DNA of 64,000 nt from the NCBI GenBank assembly GCA_021780695.1, contig JAJXYD010000021.1, forward strand, positions 1 to 64,000, read 5' to 3'. The notes under the pieces are model-generated. The model did no database searches. It worked only from the letters and a program-made list of their open reading frames with translations, and had not been told where the DNA came from. The translations under genes and the position numbers were made by a program. The DNA is from Deltaproteobacteria bacterium. Its GTDB lineage: Bacteria > Desulfobacterota > Syntrophobacteria > Syntrophobacterales > Syntrophobacteraceae. Of the stretch, positions 55,008 through 63,864 are shown piece by piece (the first letter of the stretch is position 1; each line of letters opens with the position of its first letter).

Positions 55008-57560
55008 ATGAACGAAATAGACTACATCGCGCTATGCTCCCGGTATTTCGCCATTCTTCTGCGAAAAGATCCGGCCTGCAAGGATTGGCTCCTTGGGGAT
55101 GCAAACATTAGGCGTAAATACCCTCTTGCGGTCCTCTATTCGGACCTTCGAGACCTTGCCTCCAAGGCGGGTTGCTTTAACGACCTGGTCCGGCTCTTTC
55201 GCCGCTTTAAACAACTGCATTTTTTACGCATAGGCGCAAGAGATTTTTGCCGCTACGCGGAACTTTCCGAGACCACCGGGCAGCTTAGCGACCTGGCTTC
55301 GGTGTCGCTCCAGGTTGGCCTTGAGCTCCTCTCGGCCCATCCCGACTGGTGGGCGGCCTACGAAGACCCGGGTATTTTGCGCCGCCTTGATTGCCCCGTG
55401 CCTCTTGTCATTTTAGGTTTGGGAAAACTGGGCGGCCACGAGTTAAATTACGTCTCCGATGTCGATCTCGTGTTCCTCTACCCCGACCGCGAAGACGCCG
55501 CCCCGGCGCGGTTGCTTAGCCTTCTTATCCATCGGCTCTCCAGGCTTCTGTCCGACCAGTTCGAGGGGGACCGTGTCTTCCAGGTCGATTTCCGCCTGCG
55601 CCCCGGAGGCAAGGAAGGCGTGCTCGCTCATTCGATCGATGCAGCCCTCGACCACTATCTTCTGCACGGCAAATCCTGGGAGCGCCAGATGCTCCTCAAG
55701 TGCCGGCCCGTTGCGGGAGATCGCTCCGAAGGAAACAGCTTTGTTCGTGAAGTCCGTCCGTTTGTGTTCCGAAGATTTCTCGATTTTCAGGCCCTTGCGG
55801 AAATAAAGGCGATGCGCAACCGCGTCCTGGAGGAGGCCCGCCGCTTCCATCCGGGTGCCCGGGGCTACGATGTAAAGCTTGGCGTAGGGGGTATACGGGA
55901 GATAGAATTTCTCGTTCAGTCGCTACAGCTTATTTACGGGGGGCGAAAGCCCCAGCTTGACGAACCTAATACTCTTTGCTGCCTAAATAAGCTCTCGGAG
56001 CTTGGCCTGCTGCCCGCTCAGACGGCCTCCGATCTGAAGGATTCCTATATTTTCCTCAGAAACCTCGAACACCGCGTTCAACTCGATCAAAACCGTCATA
56101 CCCAGCGGATGCCCCTCGGCGAAGATGCCCGCATGAGGCTCACTCTGGCGATGGGCTTCGAAGATGATGAAAAAGCCTTCCTCGATGCCCTGAAATGTCA
56201 CTCTCAGTTCGTAAACGCGGCCTTCCTCGATCTTTTTGGGGAAAAACCGGTCGCCTCCACTCGTTTTGCACAGGGCGATTTGGAAAAAGCCAAACCCGGC
56301 TTCCCGCCCGCCGTGGATTCGTACTTTAAAAAAGTCGCCCGCCGACCCGGACTCATGAAGCTTTTCTCCACCGGCGAGCCCTGGGTTGAGCCCTTCTGCA
56401 GACTGATCGCATCGAGTGTCTTCGCTTCCTCGCTTCTTTCCCTAAACCCCGCACTGGTCGAGGGCTGCACCGCGCAATTCGAATCCGCCGCCCAATGGGA
56501 GATGTCCGCTTCGGAGCTTGTCGCCAGGGCAGGGGACTACGCCGAAAAACTGGAATGGATAAGGAAGCTGAAAAACGAACGCACTCTAAGTCTTGCCCTG
56601 GTCGATCTGGAGGGCGAAATAGATTTCGCCGATCTTGAAACCGAACTGAGTGCTCTTGCCGGCTTTGTCGTTCGAAAAACTCTTTCCACTGTCCTTGAAA
56701 ATCTCGGTTTGCCTGAGGACCTGCCGCTTTCCATACTCGCCATGGGAAAGTTTGGCAGCTCTGAAATGAGTTATCTCTCCGACCTTGACCTGGTTTTCGT
56801 TTACGCGCCCCCATCCGGGGACGCCGTGATCCCTTCGGATGTCGTCCGCCTCATTCAGCGCCTCATGAACATGCTCCAGGTCCCTCTGGCCGAAGGCCCG
56901 GGCTATCCCATGGACGTAAGACTGCGACCCACGGGAACTCACGGCCCGCTCGCCGTGACGGAAAAATCCTGGCTCGAATATTACAAAAAAGCCGATATAT
57001 GGGAGATCCAGGCCCTGCTCAGGATGCGCCACATTGCCGGAAACGATTGCCTCGGACGACGGCTCGAAGAAAAGAGCGTGCAAATCTGCTCGGCCCCCAG
57101 GCTCGCCGAATCTGTGTGGCCGCGGATTTGTCATTTGCGGGGCCGCATGGAAAGGGAACGTGGCGGCGAAAACGGCGGGGAAATCGACTTGAAGCTCGGT
57201 TCTGGCGGCCTGAGCGATGTTGAATTTATTGTCCAGGGCCAACTGCTGACTGGGATCTTGCCCGTAGCCTCATTGGCCGGCCGGCCGGTGCGCCAGATCG
57301 TCGAACAATTCTCCAAAAGCGACCCAAGGCCCGAGGCGCAAAAACTTGCGGGCATGTTTGAGGCCCTGCGCGCTCTGGACCACAGAGTGAGGCTGCATAA
57401 AAACGCGAGTTCGGCAAAGCTCGATCAAAGCAGCTTCGAGGCAATGGTGTGCCTCGGGCTCTGGCCCCCTCGCGGCGATGGCCGCCAGATCGAATCCTGG
57501 CAGGACGTTCTGCATCTAAAAAGGCAGATAAGGGCCGTCTTCAGCCTCTTTTGCCCTTAA
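55008..57560 (+). CDS. glnE: Glutamine synthetase adenylyltransferase
   Basis: GlnE adds and removes AMP on glutamine synthetase according to nitrogen status. The 850-residue protein has two nucleotidyltransferase domains: GLGKLGGHELNYVSDVDLVFLY (deadenylylase side, about 135-160) and MGKFGSSEMSYLSDLDLVFVY (adenylylase side, about 580-600). Each is followed by its helical domain (GGIREIEFLVQSLQL; GGLSDVEFIVQG). It is about 100 residues shorter than the E. coli enzyme but complete in domains. ATG 55008 has GAAGG before it; a longer frame to 54837 is not supported. It is divergent from carA. Confidence 0.93.
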   Translation: MNEIDYIALCSRYFAILLRKDPACKDWLLGDANIRRKYPLAVLYSDLRDLASKAGCFNDLVRLFRRFKQLHFLRIGARDFCRYAELSETTGQLSDLASVSLQVGLELLSAHPDWWAAYEDPGILRRLDCPVPLVILGLGKLGGHELNYVSDVDLVFLYPDREDAAPARLLSLLIHRLSRLLSDQFEGDRVFQVDFRLRPGGKEGVLAHSIDAALDHYLLHGKSWERQMLLKCRPVAGDRSEGNSFVREVRPFVFRRFLDFQALAEIKAMRNRVLEEARRFHPGARGYDVKLGVGGIREIEFLVQSLQLIYGGRKPQLDEPNTLCCLNKLSELGLLPAQTASDLKDSYIFLRNLEHRVQLDQNRHTQRMPLGEDARMRLTLAMGFEDDEKAFLDALKCHSQFVNAAFLDLFGEKPVASTRFAQGDLEKAKPGFPPAVDSYFKKVARRPGLMKLFSTGEPWVEPFCRLIASSVFASSLLSLNPALVEGCTAQFESAAQWEMSASELVARAGDYAEKLEWIRKLKNERTLSLALVDLEGEIDFADLETELSALAGFVVRKTLSTVLENLGLPEDLPLSILAMGKFGSSEMSYLSDLDLVFVYAPPSGDAVIPSDVVRLIQRLMNMLQVPLAEGPGYPMDVRLRPTGTHGPLAVTEKSWLEYYKKADIWEIQALLRMRHIAGNDCLGRRLEEKSVQICSAPRLAESVWPRICHLRGRMERERGGENGGEIDLKLGSGGLSDVEFIVQGQLLTGILPVASLAGRPVRQIVEQFSKSDPRPEAQKLAGMFEALRALDHRVRLHKNASSAKLDQSSFEAMVCLGLWPPRGDGRQIESWQDVLHLKRQIRAVFSLFCP

Positions 57561-57624
57561 AGGACAAGTTGGTCTTTGAAAAAGTGAAAAATCCCTCCGG
57601 ATCGACAACCGGAACCGCTCTTAT

Positions 57625-59184
57625 TTAATCCTGTCGTCGCTGCGGGCAATGGTGGGCGCGCCACATCCTCAAATAATCCTCGATCTCCTTGTCCCACTGC
57701 GCGTCGCTCCACGACATAACCGGCCCGCATAAAGCCCGAATCTCATCGAGATGAGCCTTTCCTCCTTCGGGAAGCAAAAGGCCGATCCTGACCCGTCGAA
57801 GCAACAAATCATCGAGGTGGCGGATTTTTTCGCGGGCTGCCGCATGGGGCAGTTCCGCCAGAATGGTTTGAGTCCCGGCAATGACCCGAAGATGCTTTTC
57901 CGGTGCATTTGCCAGCATGACGGATGCTTGCCTGCCGTAGCGTCCCCATAGCCTTTGGTGAGTTTCAAAAGAAAGACCAGGCGGAGTCGCTTCCCCTGTC
58001 CAGGGCTCGAAGATCGGCTCAATTGCCTCGCTTAAGCCCTTTGAGGGAAGATAGTCCCTCGCCGCGGAAAGCGCATCCCTGGCCAACACTCTGAAAGTCG
58101 TGAGCTTTCCGCCCGTAACGGTCACAAGCCCCCTGTCCGTCCATATCACATGCTCTCTGGATTCCCTGTCCGCGCTAACCTTGCCTTCGCTTACAACGGG
58201 CCGTACTCCGGCAAAACTCGACAGGGCATCCGCGCTTGTCAGTCTTAGGGAAGGGAAAATCGTGTTTATTCCCTCCAGAAGATAGGCGACCTCCTCCTCT
58301 GAGGCAAAGGGTTCCTCGCTAAGGGCCCCCTGGTGATCGATGTCCGTTGTCCCAACCAGTATGCCCCCCTCCCATGGGAAGGCAAACTGCTGCCTGCCGT
58401 CTTTTGGGCTAAAAAAGCTCACCGCCGTTTCGATGGGAATTAACTCCTTGGGGAAAATGAGATGGCTTCCTCTTAGAGGCCGCAAATGCTTGTTCTTCTC
58501 GGGCGAAGGGTGCAAACCCTCCGCCCATACGCCCGTTGCGTTGATTACCAGACGCGTTTTGACACATGCCGCCTCCTTGCTCTCGGTATCCTCGAGAAAA
58601 ACTCCACAGACCTCTCCACGAAAGTCCCGTTCGAGGCCCGTTACCCGGGTGTAGTTAAGAGCCAATCCTCCGGAGCGCTCTGCCGTACCGATAAGACTCA
58701 GCACCAGGCGAGCATCGTCAACCTGTGCGTCTGTAAAGCTAAAGCCGCCTTTAAGACCCTGCCTTGCAACCAGCGACTCGATTTTCATATAAGCGCGCCT
58801 GCCGTAATAGCGATAAGACCGCTTCCCCGAAATCAGGTCGTAAATGGTCAGGCCGATTCCCATCGTCCACGCCCCCGGCTTTAGGCCCTTGTAAATGGGC
58901 AGACGAAATTCGAGCCGCTTCACCAGGCCGGGAGCTTCCCGGATAAGCCTTTCCCGCTCCCGTACCGATTCGCGGGTAAGTGCGAATTTTCCCTCTTTTA
59001 GGTATCTCAAACCCCCATGCACGAGTTTGGACGACCGACTGGAGGTCCCCCAGGCGAAATCCTTCTGTTCGACCAGAAGTGCTTTTAAGCCTCTCCTTGT
59101 GGATTCCCGGAAAACGCCCGCCCCTGTTACGCCCCCGCCCACAACCACTATGTCCCAGTCGCTTTCGATGGATCTAAGGCTCAT
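57625..59184 (-). CDS. glpD: GlpD-type glycerol-3-phosphate dehydrogenase
   Basis: A 519-residue FAD-dependent dehydrogenase oxidising glycerol-3-phosphate (or a close relative) to the dihydroxyacetone phosphate, passing electrons to quinone. Motifs are the FAD fold DIVVVGGGVTGAG (11-23), QKDFAWGTSSRSSKLVHGGLRYL, PLRGSHLIFPKEL, GGILVGTTDIDHQG, the SSFAGVRPVV segment and VTGGKLTTFRV. The C-terminal helical domain is present. Its start overlaps the end of the GntR gene by 11 bases. Next to a kinase and an alkyl-DHAP-synthase-like enzyme, it may oxidise an ether-linked glycerol phosphate instead. Confidence 0.93.
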   Translation of the reverse strand: MSLRSIESDWDIVVVGGGVTGAGVFRESTRRGLKALLVEQKDFAWGTSSRSSKLVHGGLRYLKEGKFALTRESVRERERLIREAPGLVKRLEFRLPIYKGLKPGAWTMGIGLTIYDLISGKRSYRYYGRRAYMKIESLVARQGLKGGFSFTDAQVDDARLVLSLIGTAERSGGLALNYTRVTGLERDFRGEVCGVFLEDTESKEAACVKTRLVINATGVWAEGLHPSPEKNKHLRPLRGSHLIFPKELIPIETAVSFFSPKDGRQQFAFPWEGGILVGTTDIDHQGALSEEPFASEEEVAYLLEGINTIFPSLRLTSADALSSFAGVRPVVSEGKVSADRESREHVIWTDRGLVTVTGGKLTTFRVLARDALSAARDYLPSKGLSEAIEPIFEPWTGEATPPGLSFETHQRLWGRYGRQASVMLANAPEKHLRVIAGTQTILAELPHAAAREKIRHLDDLLLRRVRIGLLLPEGGKAHLDEIRALCGPVMSWSDAQWDKEIEDYLRMWRAHHCPQRRQD

Positions 59185-59881
59185 TTCCCATCGCTCCCAT
59201 GTGAGATTTCCACAATGCTCCTACTTCCGACATTACATGGCGTACTCGCTCTTCGACACCGATCCCGTCGCGCTTTACAACCAGATCCAAAAGTTCGGCG
59301 TAATAGAGCGCGGAAAGCCTGCGGGCCTTCAGGTTGAGAAAATAGTCCAGTCCCCACTGCCTGTACATCAAGGTAAAATCATTGAAGATGATGCGGAAAA
59401 ACGGATTCCCCGAATCGGTTGCCGTCTCCAGTTGCAGTCCCCAGTCGTAATTGACGAAATCTTGCGCGGTGTCGGGAAGGTCTTGGGCTAAAGAAAGATA
59501 GCCTTCCAGATCGCTCGGCCGGTTTTCTACCGCCTTTCTTGAAATCGAGGGCAGTATCACCGAACGCAAATCGAGAAAATAGCCGATAAAATTGCCCGGG
59601 ACCCGGTCGGCAAGCCGCGTCATGGTCGCAATTACCCCCATGCCGCCTTGCCTCATGTAATCCCTTACCATCGTCGGTTTTCCGTGCTGAATATCAAACC
59701 ACCCGTCACGTGCCATCCTCTGGAGCGCTTCCCGCAGTGTCGGGCGCGTTACCCCAACCTTTTCGGCCAACTCGCGCTCCGGGGGTATAGGGCTTCCCGG
59801 AGGATATTCTCCTGCCAGGATCGCGCTAAAAAGACAGCTCTCCGCATGCTGGGCCGGCTTTATCGGTTTTTGTGAAATCAT
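59174..59881 (-). CDS. GntR-family regulator, FadR-like
   Basis: A 235-residue regulator. The N-terminal winged helix is typical of GntR (about 12-75: AILAGEYPPGSPIPPERELAEKVGVTRPTLREALQRMARDGW). The all-helical C-terminal effector domain has FadR-like lengths and sequence (SYLSLAQDLPD-like helices, NYDWGLQLETATDSGNP, FLNLKARRLSALYY). FadR in E. coli binds fatty acyl-CoA. ATG 59881 is the likely start. It is co-transcribed with glpD and read divergently from the FGGY kinase, with a perfect palindrome between them (59932-59955) as the obvious operator. Confidence 0.88.
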   Translation of the reverse strand: MISQKPIKPAQHAESCLFSAILAGEYPPGSPIPPERELAEKVGVTRPTLREALQRMARDGWFDIQHGKPTMVRDYMRQGGMGVIATMTRLADRVPGNFIGYFLDLRSVILPSISRKAVENRPSDLEGYLSLAQDLPDTAQDFVNYDWGLQLETATDSGNPFFRIIFNDFTLMYRQWGLDYFLNLKARRLSALYYAELLDLVVKRDGIGVEERVRHVMSEVGALWKSHMGAMGNEP

Positions 59882-59931
59882 CGTTGCTTTCTCCAAACAA
59901 AGCCTGAAAAATACTTTCAATCTGGTCGCAA

Positions 59932-59955
59932 ATCTGGTAAGAGGTCTTACCAGAT
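59932..59955. promoter_or_regulatory. 24-bp perfect palindrome, probable GntR/FadR operator
   Basis: ATCTGGTAAGA (59932-59942) and TCTTACCAGAT (59945-59955) form perfect 11-base arms around GG, in the 103-base divergent gap between the regulator and the FGGY kinase. Half-sites carry TGGT/ACCA, the core of FadR-type operators. A third TCTGGT occurs at 59920-59925. Confidence 0.8.
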
Positions 59956-59984
59956 GATTTTCACCTTGTCAAGATAGAGGAGAA

Positions 59985-61538
59985 ATGAGCTTGGAACCTG
60001 CCGTTCTTGCTATCGACTGCGGCACCCAGAGCCTGCGGGTACTTCTTTTTTCCGAGTCCGGAGAGCTTTTGGATTCGGTAAAAATCGAGTATGAACCCTA
60101 TTTTAGCGCCAGTCCGGGGTGGGCCGAACAGGACCCGGAAGTCTTTTGGAAAGCTCTGGTAAATGCCTGCAGGGGCCTTAAGGCAAAAAATCCCCTCGGC
60201 TTTGAGGCCATAAGGGGGGTTGGAGTTACTACGCAGCGGGCGACGATGATCAATCTGGATATTTACGGCAATCCCCTGCGGCCTGCTCTCATATGGCTCG
60301 ACCGCCGAAAAGCCGTGGATAGAATACCCTTTAAAAGTCTGATTTATCCCTTTTTAAAAATTGCGGGGCTGCAAAAGGCGATCTCGCGTGCCTACGAAGA
60401 CGGTAAATGTAACTGGATCCGGCAAAATCAGCCTCAATTGTGGAAAAACACCCATAAATACGTGCAGGTATCGGGGTTTCTCAACTACCGCCTGACCGGT
60501 GAATTTAGAGATTCCATCGCCTCACAGATCGGACACCTTCCCTTTGATTACCGGAAAATGTGCTGGAGCGGCCGCTTCCATTTTTTATCCCTGCTCTTTC
60601 CCGTGGAGAGGGAAAAACTTCCCGAACTGGTTCGCCCGGCGAACCCGATAGGCCAAATTTGCCGCCAGGCCGCGGCCGAAACCGGCCTCAAGCTTGGCCT
60701 TCCCGTTATAGCCTGCGGTTCGGACAAGGGGTGCGAAACGCTGGGTATGGGCGTTGTCGATAACAAAACCGCCAGCCTCAGTTTCGGTACTACAGCGACC
60801 GTGCAGATCACGAGCAGTTCCTATTTTGAACCTTTGGCGATGATGCCGCCTTATCCCGCGCCAATTCCAAAACACTATAATCCTGAAATCGAAATTTTTC
60901 GCGGCTACTGGATGATCACCTGGTTTAAAAACCAGTTTGCCCATAAGGAAGTGGAACTTGCCGCTAAAAAAGGAACCGCGCCCGAAATCGAACTCGATGC
61001 GCTTCTGGACCAGTGCCCGCCGGGGGCCGGAGGGCTTGTCGTTCAGCCCTACTGGGGGCCTGGGTTGAACCATCCGGATGCCAAAGGCGTGATTATGGGC
61101 TTTAGCGATGTCCACACCAGGGCACATGTCTATAGGGCCGTAGTCGAAGGGCTGGCTTTTGCTCTTCTGGAGGGTGTCCAGATTCTCGAAAAGCGCGGGA
61201 AAACCCGTATCTGCAAGCTGGCCGCATCCGGGGGCGCTTCGCAGAGCAATCAAATCTGTCAGATATCGGCCGACATCTTCAACCGGCCTCTCGTGCGCGG
61301 AAGAACCACCGAAACCTCAGGACTGGGGGCGGCCATCATAACAGCCTGCGGTGTTGGAATTTACCCCTCCATTTCCGTAGCGATGAACAACATGGTGGCC
61401 TATGAGGCGACTTTTGAACCCGACCAGACCAACGCATCGATCTACCGTGAACTTTTTAATCGGGTCTATCTAAAAATCTATCCGTCTCTTAGCCCCCTTT
61501 ATAAAGAAATAGAAGCGATTAGTGCGAAAGGGAACTAA
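59985..61538 (+). CDS. FGGY-family carbohydrate (polyol) kinase
   Basis: The 517-residue protein belongs to the FGGY kinases (glycerol, xylulose, rhamnulose kinases). The N-terminal phosphate motif VLAIDCGTQSLRVLLF is present, with GVGVTTQRATMINLD, a DRRKAVDRIP region and the C-terminal ATP-site LAASGGASQSNQICQISADIF. Substrate is not readable, but it differs from classical GlpK in its segments, and the operon partner is an alkyl-DHAP-synthase-like flavoprotein five bases downstream. Phosphorylation of glycerol or a 1-O-alkylglycerol is a testable guess. GAGGAG precedes the ATG. Confidence 0.88.
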   Translation: MSLEPAVLAIDCGTQSLRVLLFSESGELLDSVKIEYEPYFSASPGWAEQDPEVFWKALVNACRGLKAKNPLGFEAIRGVGVTTQRATMINLDIYGNPLRPALIWLDRRKAVDRIPFKSLIYPFLKIAGLQKAISRAYEDGKCNWIRQNQPQLWKNTHKYVQVSGFLNYRLTGEFRDSIASQIGHLPFDYRKMCWSGRFHFLSLLFPVEREKLPELVRPANPIGQICRQAAAETGLKLGLPVIACGSDKGCETLGMGVVDNKTASLSFGTTATVQITSSSYFEPLAMMPPYPAPIPKHYNPEIEIFRGYWMITWFKNQFAHKEVELAAKKGTAPEIELDALLDQCPPGAGGLVVQPYWGPGLNHPDAKGVIMGFSDVHTRAHVYRAVVEGLAFALLEGVQILEKRGKTRICKLAASGGASQSNQICQISADIFNRPLVRGRTTETSGLGAAIITACGVGIYPSISVAMNNMVAYEATFEPDQTNASIYRELFNRVYLKIYPSLSPLYKEIEAISAKGN

Positions 61539-61543
61539 AGCAG

Positions 61544-63238
61544 ATGAAAAAACAAGGATTTCAGCCGGATTGGAGAAATACTGCGCCGGAAGCCTCTTCT
61601 TTTAGATCGATTTTTAAATGGGGAGCGTCGGCAACTTTCAAGCACCCAAACGAGCGTCTCTACGCCTTGCTGAAGGAAACATTTTCGCTAAGCGACCGGG
61701 ATTTTCAAACCAGGCAAAACCAGGGAGACGAGGCCGTTGTGTTGAACCCAGCCGTTCCGATGCGGCTTTCGGTGGAGCAGGTGCGCCTTTTTGAAGACAT
61801 CGTCGGGGAAAACAACGTGGAGTCAGGCGATTATGCGCGAGTGAAATTTTCGAGCGGTAAAACCATGGAGGAAATCCATCAGTTGCGCTCAAGCGCGGTG
61901 GGCCGGATTTGTGACCTGGTCGTGCATCCTCGAAACAAGGCCGATATTTGCCAAATCGTTGCCTGCGCCAACCGGCAGAAAATCCCTCTCTATGTCTATG
62001 GAGGCGGTACCTCCGTTACACTCGCTCCAAAGCCCGTAAAAGGAGGCATCACCCTTGTCATGGCCACCCATATGAACCGGGTGGTCGAGTTTAACGAGAC
62101 CAACCAGACCATCACCGTCGAAAGCGGCATGATGGGCCCCGTGCTGGAAGATTTTCTAAATCATGCCCCAACCCTGTATCATGCCCGGCATGCCTACACC
62201 TGCGGCCATTTCCCGCAATCTTTTGAATTTTCAACCGTTGGCGGTTGGATTGTCACGAAGGGTTCCGGCCAGATGTCGAGCTACTACGGCGATGCGTGCG
62301 ACATGGTCATAAGCCAGGAATATGTCGCGCCTTCAGGTTGTCTCAAAACCCTGGACTATCCGTCTACGGCTACCGGCCCCATGGTAAACGACATGCTAAA
62401 AGGCAGTGAGGGCGCCTTTGGAGTTCTTGTCAGCGTGACATTGAAAATCTTTCGCTATCAGCCCGAAAACAGGCGCCGCTTCAGCTATCTGTTCCCCTCC
62501 TTTACCGATGGGATCTCCGCATGTCGTGAAATCTCGCAGTCCCAATTCGGAATGCCCTCGGTTCTTAGGATCTCCGATGCCGAAGAAACCTGGGTGGGAC
62601 TAAAACAGCACGGCTTGGAATCAAGGGTTTTAGAAAGGTTTCTGGCTTACAGAGGATATCTGCCCGGTAAACGCTCTCTTATGATCGGCCATACGGAAGG
62701 AGAAAGAGGCTTTTCAAAAAACGTTCGTAAAATGATAGGCAAAATTTGCAAACGCTACGGTGCCCTGCCTTTGTCCGGGTATCCGGTAAGAAAATGGGAA
62801 AAAAGCAAATTCGCCGATCCCTATCTCCGCGAGGACCTGAACGATTTCGGAATCTGGATCGATACCCTTGAAACCGGGCTCACCTGGGCAAAACTCCTCG
62901 AGGTCCACGAGCAGGTGCGAGCCTACATCAAGGCCAGGCCCCAAACCCTGTGCATGACCCATTGCTCCCACTTTTATCCGCAGGGCGCAAACCTTTATTT
63001 CATTTTTCTCTCCAGATTTGCCACTCTCGAGGAATACAAGACTTTTCAAATGGGCATAGTCGAGCGCATCGTGAAAAGCGGCGGCTCTTTGAGCCATCAC
63101 CACGGAGTGGGGAAAATGCTGGCTCCGCTCATGGAAAAACATCTCGGTAAAGAGCAAATGGACGTTCTAAGAGCCCTGAAGGCTCACTTCGACCCGCAAA
63201 ACATTATGAACCCTGGGGGAACGCTGGGCCTGGATTGA
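61544..63238 (+). CDS. Alkyl-dihydroxyacetonephosphate-synthase-like FAD oxidoreductase
   Basis: The 564-residue protein belongs to the VAO/PCMH flavoproteins. Visible are the FAD loop PLYVYGGGTSVTLAP (about 148-162), a substrate domain, and near the C-terminus SHHHGVGKM (HHH 518-520), the histidine triplet seen in alkyl-DHAP synthase (AGPS). AGPS swaps the acyl chain of acyl-DHAP for a fatty alcohol, the committed step of ether-lipid synthesis. Bacterial members are partly uncharacterised; some may be dehydrogenases. It follows the FGGY kinase by 5 bases. A comparable glpD1-regulator-agpS-like set exists in Mycobacterium, as far as I recall. Confidence 0.82.
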   Translation: MKKQGFQPDWRNTAPEASSFRSIFKWGASATFKHPNERLYALLKETFSLSDRDFQTRQNQGDEAVVLNPAVPMRLSVEQVRLFEDIVGENNVESGDYARVKFSSGKTMEEIHQLRSSAVGRICDLVVHPRNKADICQIVACANRQKIPLYVYGGGTSVTLAPKPVKGGITLVMATHMNRVVEFNETNQTITVESGMMGPVLEDFLNHAPTLYHARHAYTCGHFPQSFEFSTVGGWIVTKGSGQMSSYYGDACDMVISQEYVAPSGCLKTLDYPSTATGPMVNDMLKGSEGAFGVLVSVTLKIFRYQPENRRRFSYLFPSFTDGISACREISQSQFGMPSVLRISDAEETWVGLKQHGLESRVLERFLAYRGYLPGKRSLMIGHTEGERGFSKNVRKMIGKICKRYGALPLSGYPVRKWEKSKFADPYLREDLNDFGIWIDTLETGLTWAKLLEVHEQVRAYIKARPQTLCMTHCSHFYPQGANLYFIFLSRFATLEEYKTFQMGIVERIVKSGGSLSHHHGVGKMLAPLMEKHLGKEQMDVLRALKAHFDPQNIMNPGGTLGLD

Positions 63239-63638
63239 TTGTGTCGCAATTTTTTTGCGCGTACTCTGCGACCTTGTGCTTGACGGCTTCCTTAACCTTC
63301 GCGATGTCTTCGGCTTTAAGCTCCAAGTCGCCGTTTTTTTCGATCCCGAGCTCTGTTAAAACAATGTAGGCCTTTATTGGCACGTCGGCTTTCTCAAAAC
63401 AGCTCTTGCCGCATCCGATCGGGCACCCGTCGATTACTACCACCATCGGCGTGGTGATTGCCGAGTGGATAAACCCCATGAGTTCGCCTCCGATTCCGGC
63501 CAGGCAAGACATTTTCCCAAAGCCTTCCCCGGTCAGTTCTACGGCGGCCTGGTTTGATAACTGGCCCACATTGGACCCCCCGGAGCATGAAAGTATCATG
63601 ACCTGAGCGCCTTCCTTCGGCGCCGTCTCGAATATCAT
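63204..63638 (-). CDS. DGC-domain putative zinc-binding protein
   Basis: The 144-residue protein has ILSCSGGSNVGQLSNQAAVEL, GKMSCLAGIGGELMG and IDGCPIGCGKSCFEKA, the cysteine-rich signature of the DGC family (named for Asp-Gly-Cys), thought to bind zinc. Function is unknown; such genes occur widely in anaerobes. GCAGGAG lies before the ATG. Its 3' end overlaps the stop of the convergent AGPS-like gene by 35 bases, so the two mRNAs are antisense there. Confidence 0.85.
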   Translation of the reverse strand: MIFETAPKEGAQVMILSCSGGSNVGQLSNQAAVELTGEGFGKMSCLAGIGGELMGFIHSAITTPMVVVIDGCPIGCGKSCFEKADVPIKAYIVLTELGIEKNGDLELKAEDIAKVKEAVKHKVAEYAQKNCDTINPGPAFPQGS

Positions 63639-63799
63639 CTGTTCACTCCTGCTCGGATAGTGCTAAGCGTTTAAAATGATTCCGGCTTCCATAATAATAG
63701 CCTCTCATAACAAACTCTGTTTTCAAAATCCACCTTGAGCTTGCCGGAAAGGAAGTTTTTGAGTTTTTCCGGACCTTCTGATAAGCTGTCTCCCGTTAA

Positions 63800-63832
63800 G
63801 GTGCGGGGCATCTGCTCTGCGCCGGGTTTTTT
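63800..63832 (+). terminator. Hairpin with T-run before kdsB
   Basis: GGTGC GGGGC - atct - GCTCT GCGCC (63800-63823) followed by GGGTTTTTTC forms an intrinsic-terminator-like element just upstream of kdsB. It may end transcription from the left or act in the kdsB leader. Confidence 0.5.
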
Positions 63833-63864
63833 CTTTTTTTGCGATTACGCAATCGAGATGTGGC

